64,000 nt of DNA from positions 6,455,501-6,519,500 of the forward strand of contig NC_084942.1 in assembly GCF_958298935.1 (NCBI RefSeq). The letters are read 5' to 3'. The notes below the pieces were generated by a model. The model ran no database searches, was not told the DNA's origin, and worked only from the letters and a program-made list of their open reading frames with translations. Position numbers and translations under genes: made by a program. Origin of the DNA: Phragmites australis (lineage: Eukaryota > Streptophyta > Magnoliopsida > Poales > Poaceae). Shown piece by piece: positions 11,431 through 20,860 of this stretch. Within the stretch, counting starts at the first letter, position 1, and the number at the start of each line of letters is the position of its first letter.

Positions 11431-14400
11431 TCAGAGAGATGCATATATACCATGAAAAATGTGAGGAGACTGGACAGTCTTGACAGCGGCTATGTGCACC
11501 TTGGGGATGTGGGAGATCTTATTCCATTCAGGGATGTCCTTTACTCTAATCTGTGTCTCCAACTCTGGACAGCAGCCCATAACATGAAGCCACTGCAGGG
11601 AGGAGGGCAGGTCCGGAAGTGATCGGAGTTTCTCAACACCTGATAGAAGCAAGAAGTTGAGAGAGCTCAGGTCTCGCATACCTAGCGGCAGAGACTCCAA
11701 GGAATTGGCACTCAACACCTTCAGTGATCGGAGTTCTTTGTGGTTCTGCAGGAGCCATTGTTCAGGTAAGCTCTCCATCTGCATTCCATCTCTAATGACC
11801 AATCCTTTGGTGTGGCAGAGGCTCTTGAGAGGCTCAATGTTCAATACGTATGGGAGATCAACTTCAAGGTAGTCGATCTGCAGGGAGCTGGCAGGCACCA
11901 CCAGATTCACCTCTTCTATACCAGCAGCAGAATCAGCAGCAGAAGGAGCAGATGCGTGTGGAGTTAGAGACAAGCCAACTTCTGTGAGCTTACTGCAGGT
12001 GCTGATTTTCAGCACAATAAGGGATCGAAGGGAGCCGAGCCCACCAAACGACGAGAGATTCTCGCACCTGATAATCTCCATGAACTTCAGTGATTTGAGA
12101 CTCTTGCACACATCTGCTGAGGGCAGGGATACCAGGCCCGGGCAGTTCTCCAGCACCAGCTCAGAAAGGTTAGCGAGTCCATGAAGTGACTTGATCAGCG
12201 ACTGTTCTAGGTCACCAAACTGCTTGATTGTAAGATTTTCAAGTGATGGCGGCAGGATCTTGCCTTCAAGCTCGCTTGATGTCCTTAGCTTCGGACAATT
12301 TCTGATATCGAGTTCTCTAAGCTCACTCATTTCTTCGAACGACAAGGGCGCAGACTCCAGTTCTTTACAGTCGCTGATGCGTAGGACATGGATAGTTCTG
12401 ATGTACTGCATTTGCAATCGAAGGCTTCTTTCAAGTGAGGTCAAACACTCGCATTCTTCAACACTGACAAACAGCAATTTAGATGGCTTGGTATCAATGC
12501 ACTCTCCGTTTAGGTTGCCTATCCTCGGGAGTTTGGTCAACCCAACCTTACTTATTTCCAAGTGAACCAAGCTTGGTGGTAGGATTGGTAACTGCGTCAG
12601 TTCTTTGCAACGTCTTACAATCAAAGTCTCAAGATTTGGAGGAAGGTAAGAATCAATACAACTAATGTTGGACAGCTGAGATGATTGACCAATCTGTTGT
12701 AGGCTAGGAAGGCACTCCAACCAAAGTTTCTTAAGAAATGTGAGTTCTCCAAGTGAAGGCAGGTGTTCCCAATATAAACATCTCGCCAACTCAAGTGACA
12801 CCAAGTTTTTGACACGGAGGTTCTCAATCCAAACAGGAAGTCTTGCGCCGCCATATCCAGAAATTTTCAAGTTTCTAATATTAGCATGTGGTTCAAGGTG
12901 ATCAAGAATCAAGTCATCTTTACTGTTTTCCACACTAGCCCATGCTGACCACGAAAGAGATAGAGAGTTGAGATATTGTTTTTCATTTAACTTGGCATTA
13001 TCAGCTTCTTCAAGACTCTCAACATTCTCAAGACCCAATACCTCTAGTTCCCGGAGAGTTTTCAGGTTCCCGATAGCACTTATTCTGTTACCCTTACTTC
13101 CTTGTACCCGATAGTTGTGCAGCTCCTGAAGAGAAGTGAGTCTTCCAATTGGAAACATGCCAATTCTATATGGCCCATAATTTACATATCGCAGATGATC
13201 AATGTTCCCCAAATACCTTGCTTGTCTTGGTTCTTCCTTCCAATCATTCAAACAATCAACTAGCAGTAAGTGATAAAGTTTGACAAGTCCACATATTCCC
13301 TCGGATGATATCCTATGCAGATAGACATAACGAAGGTGCTTTAAATCAGCAAGTTTAGGAAGATGGTATGTATTCTCCAAATTTGATCTCAATAGACGCA
13401 AGGATTTTGAGCTTTCTATAACGCTCTCAACCGTATGTAACATAACCTTGTTAATGAAACCTGGACCATCAATAATAATAGTGCGAAGATTCTTAAAACG
13501 TGTGATTTTCTTGACCTCCTCAGTAGATAGTTTGTCAATGCAAGCAATACGTAGCTGTCGAACAGTGTCCTTCTCATTTTCCAATATGCTAGGATCAATT
13601 ATTGTTGTGCATTCACCAGAAGATACATGCTGTGCCAATTCGTGCATTAAGTTATGCATTACGTAATATTCTTCTTTTCTCTGACTATATTGAATTATTT
13701 TGAATTTCATATCTAAGAATGATTTACTAGTTAACATAGCCAAAATTTCCTCCCCAATGTCCTCAAGCCTCCTCAGTCCATTTCCGTCCTGTGAGATCAA
13801 TCCTGAACCAAGCCACATCAACACTAAATCTTTCTTTTTAAATTTATAGTCCTGCGGAAATAAGCTGCAGTATCGAAAGCAAATCTGAAGCTCTGTTGGC
13901 AGGTAGTGGTAGCTTAATTTGAGGACTTGCATGATATCATCTTCACTTCCTTTAAAATGTTCCAGACCTTCTTGCAAGAAACTGCTCCAGTATTGAAAAC
14001 ACATTTTACACCGTAAATGACCACTGACAACCTTTGTTACCAATGGACATCCTCCCAGTTTCTTTGCAATTTGTTCTCCGATTGATTTTAAATCTCCATA
14101 ATCTTTTGGATTCCGACCAGAAAAGACATGATAATTGAAGAGCTTAAGATTTTCAGCTTCTTGCAGCCCTTCTAATTCCAAGCACTCTCCTTCAACCCCC
14201 ATGGCATTGGCAGCCATATCTGCTACTGATCGCATTCTGGTTGTTACTAAAATTTTGCTCCCACTCGCCCCTTTCCTCAGAGGAGCAAATATCTTTTCCC
14301 ATTCATCTTTTTTCTTACATTCCCAAACATCATCTAAAATAAGGAAAAATTTTACAGACTCCAGTTCCTGTTTGAGTTTCTGTTGAAGCGCCTCTAAGTG

Positions 14401-15267
14401 ATCTGCACTAGGTTTTGCCCCTGTAACAGATTCTAGTATTTTGCTTGTCACGGATGTTGCATCAAACCTATTAGATACACAGACCCATATAACCTTGAAA
14501 CTCTTTGCAACCTCCTGTTCACATACATGTTGAGCTAATGTAGTCTTCCCCATTCCACCATGACCAACTACGGAAAGAATAGGAACATGGTAAGTACTTG
14601 TCACAATTTCAAAAGCTTCAACTGATGTCCTGTTCAGCCATCGAACTATCCGTTCCTTCTCCATTTCTCGCCCAACAAAGTAAGGAGCAGTTAATGTTGA
14701 ACCTGTATCACAGTTGTAGTTCACCTGTGGCTGACTACCAGAAGCAATGTTGTTGCGATGTTCAGTGACTGTGAGAATCGCCACCACTTCCGTAGCAACC
14801 TTGTCTAAACCCTCCATAGCTTTCCTCAACCTCTTGAGTGTGCCGCGGTGAGTAAATTGTTTCACGGTCTTATCCAAAATGCCGACATGTTTAACGGATT
14901 TGACAACTTTATGCTTCATCTTAGCGAAAGAGGAGCCCCAGTCACTAACCTAGTGATCCTTTGCCTTCTCTCTAAGCTCGTAGTAATCAAGCTCATCAAT
15001 CGCATCCTCAGCCTCCTCAAAGGCATCCCTGAATTCCCACAGCCATGCATCTAGATTGCTGCTCTGTTCCTTGACATATTCAGGGCTGACGACATCTAGC
15101 ACAGCCTGGACCTTCTTCATCGACTTTAGTACCCTATCCTTGACATCTTCCAAGCCTTCAGCCTTGCAGTATTCAGTCAGGCAGGTGAAAGCCTTGTTGA
15201 TCCAGAAGGAGATGGTTGCAGTTGTTACCGACTTCCCGGCAAACACGAGAGCCGCGCCAGCAGCCAT
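11431..15267 (-). CDS. CC-NBS-LRR (NLR) disease resistance protein, RGA type, one in-frame TAG
   Basis: This frame of 1278 codons is read leftwards from ATG at 15267 to the stop at 11431-11433 without introns. Residues 1-105 form the Rx_N coiled coil (with AIDELDYYELREK); codon 106 is TAG (14952-14950). Downstream, counted from the next Met at 14919, are the NB-ARC motifs: P-loop GHGGMGKTT (119-127), kinase-2 FFLILDDVWE (191-200), RNBS-B GSKILVTTR (220-228), GLPL-like GGCPL (289-293), RNBS-D CFRYCSLFPQDYKF (347-360) and MHN in place of MHD (421-423). Leucine-rich repeats fill about 450-1130. The family acts as intracellular pathogen sensors using ATP/ADP exchange. With the TAG, only a CC peptide or a protein lacking most of the CC could be made, unless read-through or an error explains it. 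A truncated paralogue lies at 440-1542. Confidence 0.9.
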
Positions 15268-16692
15268 AGATTGTGTGTGTATCCAAGAGGAAATATCTAG
15301 GGGGAGATAACAGCATATGGAGATGCATATGAGAGTTTTGCTTGTGCAGAAGAAACAACGCAGAGATAAGACTCAACCTCCATTATTTGATGATGAAACT
15401 GTTAAAGACACTCTGGTAGCATACACAGAGACAATCTCCCCCTACTAGCCTGGCTTCTGATATTACATGCTCACTGAGACTCACATGCACCAGGGGGCCA
15501 AAGTTGACACATCTAACAGGGTGCACAGTTTGGGTACTTGGAGCAATGACATGTTCAGTCTGCCACTTGCTTAGCACTTAGTTGTCATGATGGTGACTGA
15601 ACTAGATGCGGTATGTTCGGTGAAACTTCATGGTTGACTTTCTCAAAAGAAAATTCAGGATTAAGCACCAATCCACGTCAATAATTACATCCAGATGTAG
15701 ACAGTACAGCCCCAATTGCATTTGACAATTGCTACTTGTAGTACTCTGTTGCTTGGTCTTCTGACTGCAAATTTGTATGTATATGGCTGAAACTTTCACC
15801 CAAAGGGAAGAATCCTATAAATAGAAAAGGCACTTGAAATTTCCTTTGCAAATTTCAGGTATGATATATGGTGGCCAAAGGTTCACTTAGGAAACCATGC
15901 ATGTGTTCGAAACTTCACATTTTATTACTGGAGGTGGTACACCTGGATATCAACATTGAAAGATCATGCTCGAAACAAACTTTTTCCAGAGGGGAAGTGT
16001 CCATTCTACTAAGTACACTTGCTCTCCTGAAATGTTAAGAACTGGAAGAGTGATGACTAGTGCTTACAGCAATGCCATTTTCTATCTCCAATTTTGCTAC
16101 TATTTGTTAACGAAAAATACAGTTAACTTTATGCAACATGCGAACCACGCCTATGGATGGATGCTCCCTATAATCCATATGCTCCATCTACCCCGTATGT
16201 TTCGTCGAAATGTTCACAGCCATGAATAATGAACACGTGGTCACTATACCAGTATATACGGCTATACACAGACTCCTTTTTCTTTTTCTATTCTTTTTTT
16301 TTTTTTTGGTTCTGGTTCATTACTATTGATGTGTTCTACATCGTTCTTCCCCAGATAAAAATCTACTGATTCTATTCAGTATCTCGGCCTCCCAGGAATC
16401 AGGATTGCTACCAACAGCGCACAGGGAGCGATTCTGAAGGAATTGTGCCACGGAGAAATGGAGACGTACCGTTTCCCGTGCAATGTACTGCGCGAGCACT
16501 GATCAGTAGAGAGCGCGGCGCTGCCGCCGCCGCCGCCGCCTCCTTGCGGCTCCTCCGCTCGAGGCGATGGACCGACTGGCCGCTGGTCGCCGCAGAGCTG
16601 GGACCGTGGGTGGGAGACTGGGAGCAGTTTGGGAAGTGGTGGGATGAGAGGTCAGGGGACAGGAACGGGCTGGGCTGGGTTAGTGTCATGTA
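15268..16692. other. NLR upstream region and spacer, no gene called
   Basis: This holds the presumed promoter and 5' UTR of the NLR. No convincing TATA box was placed. A poly-T run (about 16288-16306) and a GC-rich stretch with a CCG repeat (16518-16545) are present. The 80-90 codon frames over the GC-rich part on both strands look like composition effects, although it could be a first exon of something lost. Confidence 0.45.
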
Positions 16693-16694
16693 AA

Positions 16695-16928
16695 TACTTA
16701 TTTTTTCGATATGACACGATTTATAAGATATAACTTTGATTATTATATTCTATTAAAATATATTTATAAAATTTACTAAATTTATGAGATTATAAAAGTA
16801 CTCTTCGATGCAAATCTACCCATATGATTTTTATATTTTTAAACTAAACATTTTAAATATTATTCATGGTTGAAGTTTCAAAAGTTTAAATGGATCTTGA
16901 AAAAAATATTTGTGACCGAAGGGAGTAC
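16695..16928. mobile_element. Stowaway/mariner-type MITE, degraded
   Basis: An AT-rich segment ends in TTTGTGACCGAAGGGAGTAC, the characteristic end of grass mariner-type MITEs (CTCCCTCCG on the other strand). Internal words such as GATGCAAATCTACCCATATG fit the same family. The left inverted end is decayed beyond recognition, so the left limit is approximate. Confidence 0.55.
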
Positions 16929-17416
16929 TAAAGGAAGATTAAAAAAAATGCACGAGAGGAAGATGGCTGGCTGGTTAATGGGCCAATGAGATTATGGGAA
17001 CAAAAGCAAATTAACAATTTGCTACTCAAAATAGTGGGTTTCAACTATTTGTCACTCTAGACATTACACACTTTAAAATGATACCAAAAGTATTATCACA
17101 TTCATCGTATGTTACTATGGACATTTCTACATCTAGTCCCACATATCAGGCTCTCATCATCTTCACCTCATCTCTCTTTCCTCGTTACTGAGTGTTGCAG
17201 CTATGAGGTTTGTGCTGCCACACCACATACCCCCTTTGTACCTCGAGTGACAACATCCTCCTCAGCCACCTTCACCCCCTCCCGTCCTCTCCCATTGATA
17301 TGGGGATGCACCATCATGTCTCGTCTAGGGCTCCACTGATACGAGTTTGCCACCTACTCTCCATCTCTTTCCCTCTCGTACGTATCTAGCTCAATTACGA
17401 TGATGATCTCGGGAGC
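16929..17416. other. Spacer left of the 17.4-kb solo LTR
   Basis: No domain is recognised. The last 50 bases may be the start of an interrupted coding-like sequence that resumes at 18879, because the frame ATGATGATCTCGGGAGC runs in phase across the solo LTR insertion site. Confidence 0.4.
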
Positions 17417-18873
17417 TGTCGGTGAATCAGGAACCAGGGGTCCCAGAGTCTTGAGGCCAGATCAGCAATTTGCCACATGGCGCCCTCCCGCGGGGATCAT
17501 CCCCGCGAGGTATGAGAAGACTAAGTCCCGGGAGGGGGTGCTCGGAGCCATGAACAGTGGTCCCCGAGTACCCGAGTTCCCCGATGATTCGCGAAGACCA
17601 AGTGCCGAAAAGAGAGTGCTCGGGGCCATGAGCAGTGGCCCCCGAGCACTCAAGTCCTCCGACGACCAAAAAAGCCGAGTACCGGGAAGGGTGTGCTCGG
17701 AGCTGCGAATAGTGGCCCCCGAGCACCCGAGTACCCCGAGGACCCAAGGAAGTTAGTTCCAGGAGAGAGTGCTCGGGGCCGTGAACAGCGGCCCCTGAGC
17801 ACTCGGTTCCCCGAGGACCTGAATAGTCAATTCCGGGAGAGAGTGATCGGGACCGCGAACAGTAGCCCCCGAGCACTCGGTTCCCCGAGGACAAAAAAAG
17901 AGCATATCCGGGAGAGAGTGCTCGGGACTGTGAACAGTGACCCCCGAGCACTCGGTTCCTCGACGGCCTAAGAAGTCCATCGCCGGTGGCCCCCACACAG
18001 GTCCAGCGGTGAGGTGTCAACCAGTGAAAGGCCTAATACAGCATTTAAGAGGGCGCGTGGCTTGTCATTTCCAACTGCTCCTGCCACGCTCGGTGTCAGT
18101 CCCTACCACATTCTGGCAGGAGGGCGTGGGGATATTTAATGCACGGGTCCCATCCCGCGTCATCCGGCGCGCCTCGGGATAACATCTCGAGGCCCAAGGC
18201 GTCCCGCCTGCCGCCCTGCTGTGTCAGGCGTACAAGACCGAACGGACACGCCAGGCCACTCGGTGGCTGCCCGATGGGCCCTCTCCACGGCGCCCGTTGC
18301 AGAACGACATCATGACGATCGAGACCGGACGGGGGCGCGTTTTCAACCCCCCCTCCCCCCTGTCACTTCGCACAGCAGCCCATGATGGTTGCTTTCTATT
18401 TATGGCGCCTTGAAACTCGTGCCCTCCCTTTCTGGGCACGCTACCGCCGGCGAGTATTTAAGAGGAGCCGGTGGACACGGAAAGACTCTCTCGACGCCAC
18501 ATCCGATCCCCGGACGAAGATCGAAGAGAGACGGAACACTCTCGGACAAGCACAAAAGCTGAGATCACCGAAGAACAAGGAGTCCGAAGCTCTAGGATAG
18601 ACAAACATTCTTGTAACCAGCAACATCCCTGAGAGACATTCTCAGCGCATTTATAGCATCCACACAGGAGTAGGGTATTACGCTCAGTGCGGCCCGAACC
18701 TGTCTAAAAACCTCCAGTGCATTTACTGCATCCTGCATCCGATCATTCCATTCCACCTGCCATCGTATTTACGTCCATTTATTTCTCTCGCAAAACAGAT
18801 TCAGAATCATCCCCCGGCCGAATCTCAAAGGGGGTCCCTCCGGATCCCTGCTTTAGGAGTTCACCCTCCGACA
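17417..18873 (+). mobile_element. Solo LTR, 1457 bp, Gypsy type, with perfect target duplication
   Basis: The segment starts TGTCGGTGAATC and ends CACCCTCCGACA, with terminal inverted TGTCGG/CCGACA. It is flanked on both sides by GGAGC (17412-17416 and 18874-18878), a perfect 5-bp target duplication. It contains a tandem array (17500-17965), a GC-rich middle, and a U5-like tail with CCCGAACCTGTCTAAAAACC. No gag or pol is present. The intact duplication implies a single insertion followed by LTR-LTR recombination. Open frames of up to 197 codons inside it follow the repeat and are not genes. Confidence 0.92.
17500..17965 (+). repeat. Tandem array of about 76-bp units inside the solo LTR
   Basis: Six units are phased by GAGAGTGCTCGG-like words at about 17539, 17617, 17694, 17770, 17844 and 17920 (spacing 74-78). 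Each unit pairs GTGCTCGGGGCC with a downstream GGCCCCCGAGCAC, so every unit could fold into a hairpin. Confidence 0.85.
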
Positions 18874-18878
18874 GGAGC

Positions 18879-20004
18879 ATATCAGCTAGCGAAATTGCCA
18901 GTTGCTCCTCCTTCTCCTTGGTCAGTAACTCTGGAAGAGGGCGACATTGTAAGCAGTGACTTCGATGAAGCGGCATCGGGATGGATATCCATTGTTGTCA
19001 ATCACCAAAGGTCATCGAAGAGGCTGCCAGTGAGAATGGCGACAATGATAGATGTGAGTAGGCGTGAAAACGGATCGGATAGTATCTAGAAAATTCGGAT
19101 TTTTTTTATTCGGATAGCTTCAGTTCGGATAGTTCCTCGGATATCATCATATCGGATTCGAATTCAGGTATGGATACAAATTTAGAGCAATCTTTTGCAT
19201 CGGATTCGGATTATCGTCGGATTAGATAATTCAGATATCTGAATTTTAGCTTAGCCCATCCATCCTGATCTATATTCACTCATGCCCATAAGTTGCTTCA
19301 TCCCATGGTGGCAACCTGGGAAAGTAGAGAGAGGAGGAGAAAGCTTCGAACCAGAAAATTGGGTTTTGGTCCAAAGTATTTTCCAAGATTTTCCTTTATC
19401 TTTCCTTTTCCTTTTGTGTTTTCTATTGTCCAGTAAATCCAAAATTGCAAATAAAAACCAAGTAAATATAACACTTTAAATAAATCTAGAAAGTTTCAAC
19501 AAACAAGAGAGAGCATGATGGTTCAAGAAAATTATTTCTAGCTCATGTTAATGTCTATAATTTAACTCTAAGTCATATTTAATTATTTCTAATCCATTTT
19601 CTATTGTTGAGGTAATATCTTTAGTGTTAGTTAACTTATGCACTATTAATTAACTTATGGAGCATGATGCCGCTCCATTTGTAGTTTTAATTATCCAAGT
19701 ATTGTTGAATTCGTAATTTTAAGTATTTAGACACCTTTTGTCTAGGTCTGATGAAAAATATAAAAACAAATATGGTAGATATTATCCATCCGTATCTGAT
19801 TCATTTTCACCCCTAAATGTGAGTGACGGCACAAAACAGAGCCTCCATGACTAGTCCTAAAATAGCAAATGATAACGGTGACTCTCTTTTGAATATAATG
19901 TTTGCAATTAAGAGTGGCAATAAGTTGAAACCAACTCTTTTGATAGCAAATCCACAACTTTCTCATGGGAATGTATTGTGCTATGAGGTTATGCCAGGTG
20001 TTGG
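18879..20004. other. Unrecognised coding-like host sequence interrupted by transposons
   Basis: The frame from 18879 (YQLAKLPVAPPSPWSVTLEE...) stays open to the hAT-like element at 19059 and can be continued beyond it. A second open piece in another frame (19823-20004) contains NGDSLLNIMFAIKSGNKLK and LLIANPQLSHGNVLCYEV. Composition looks coding, but I do not recognise the family. Stops and a shift between the two pieces indicate a pseudogene or a mis-joined exon pair. Confidence 0.4.
19059..19815. mobile_element. Non-autonomous hAT-like element, 757 bp
   Basis: The ends are inverted: TAGGCGTGAAAACGG on the left and, read from the right, TAGGGGTGAAAATG. Flanking 8-bp copies are GATGTGAG (19051-19058) and AATGTGAG (19816-19823), seven of eight identical. 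An 8-bp duplication with TAGGGGTGAAAA-type ends fits hAT. The interior is AT-rich with repeated CGGAT words and has no transposase. Confidence 0.82.
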
Positions 20005-20290
20005 CACTACTATAGAACTGGGCTTATATGTCATCCTATCACTACCGGTTCCTCATGGACCGGTAGTGATGGAGCATCACTGCCGGTTCATAAGCCGCGC
20101 GGGAAGAATCAGCTATCGTGACTTATGAACCGGCAGTGATAAGGGTCATCACTGCCGGCTGATGGATTGAGCTGGTAGTGATACCCAGCACCCTCATCAC
20201 TACCGGTTTAATCCACTAACTGACAGTGATATATGTACATCACTGCCGGCTATAACTCGCCGGCAGTGATGTCCTCCTCTTCTCAACCTT
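20005..20290 (+). mobile_element. CACTA element, left terminus and subterminal repeats
   Basis: It begins exactly with CACTACTATAGAACTGGGC and carries the CACTGCCGG/CCGGCAGTGA array. It matches the reverse complement of 3634-3898 almost throughout, including the inner CTCGAGCTAATAGAGCCATT. The element body would lie to the right, but no transposase or opposite end was found, so its right limit is unknown. It interrupts the coding-like sequence before it. Confidence 0.8.
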
Positions 20291-20609
20291 CTTCTACCTC
20301 GAGCTAATAGAGCCATTTCATAATGAAGGGTGAATTGTTAAGCCAAAGTAGCTAAATTGTATTAATTACTATACATAAATTTGTTTTAGATGCAATTATA
20401 CCTCACTTATGTTATGGAAACTTCAATTTATAATTTAAATAAATATGTATTAGGATTTTAGGTTAACATAATATTAATAAATACAGATAGCAAAAAATCA
20501 ATCGAAAATAATCAAGTAGCATAGCGGTTTGTTCGGTTTTACTTGGAGCAGGTCGTGGGTTCAAGTCTCAACGCGTGCGCAGCTAAATCAAATTTTTTGC
20601 TCCCCACAC
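20291..20609. other. AT-rich interior, probably of the CACTA remnant
   Basis: No gene or domain is seen. A short stretch near 20530-20580 (GGTCGTGGGTTCAAGTCTCA) resembles a tRNA T-arm box in isolation, but no tRNA fold surrounds it. Confidence 0.4.
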
Positions 20610-20860
20610 CTGCAGTGAAAGGGGTTTCACTGCCGATGCACAATTTTTTTAAGTGTCAAAGGGCGCGAGGCGTCGAGCAGTATTGTAGGGGGATGACTTT
20701 CACTGCCAGCTGAAGAAGTCCACCGACAGTGAAAGGTGACCTTCACTGCCGGCTCAATATGACAACCGGCAGTGAAAGTGGTTTCACTATCGGCCCAAAG
20801 TACACTGGTAATAAAAGTGGTTTCATTGCTGGTCGAATATTTTCCCTTCCTCGCGCCGTC
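20610..20860. repeat. Second array of CACTA-like subterminal motifs
   Basis: Motifs TTCACTGCCGGC and CCGGCAGTGAAAG alternate, with GTGGTTTCACT linkers. They differ from the 20005 array by the extra AA/TT (GTGAAAG, CTTTCAC). This suggests a different CACTA family or the end of a nested copy. No clean CACTA terminus is visible. Confidence 0.6.

Noticed and set aside
17400..18020. Open frames of 118 and 197 codons on both strands
   Set aside because: They run through the tandem array of a solo LTR and follow its period; composition explains them.
20525..20590. tRNA-like box (GGTTCAAGTC)
   Set aside because: No cloverleaf can be formed around it and no A box is present at the right distance.
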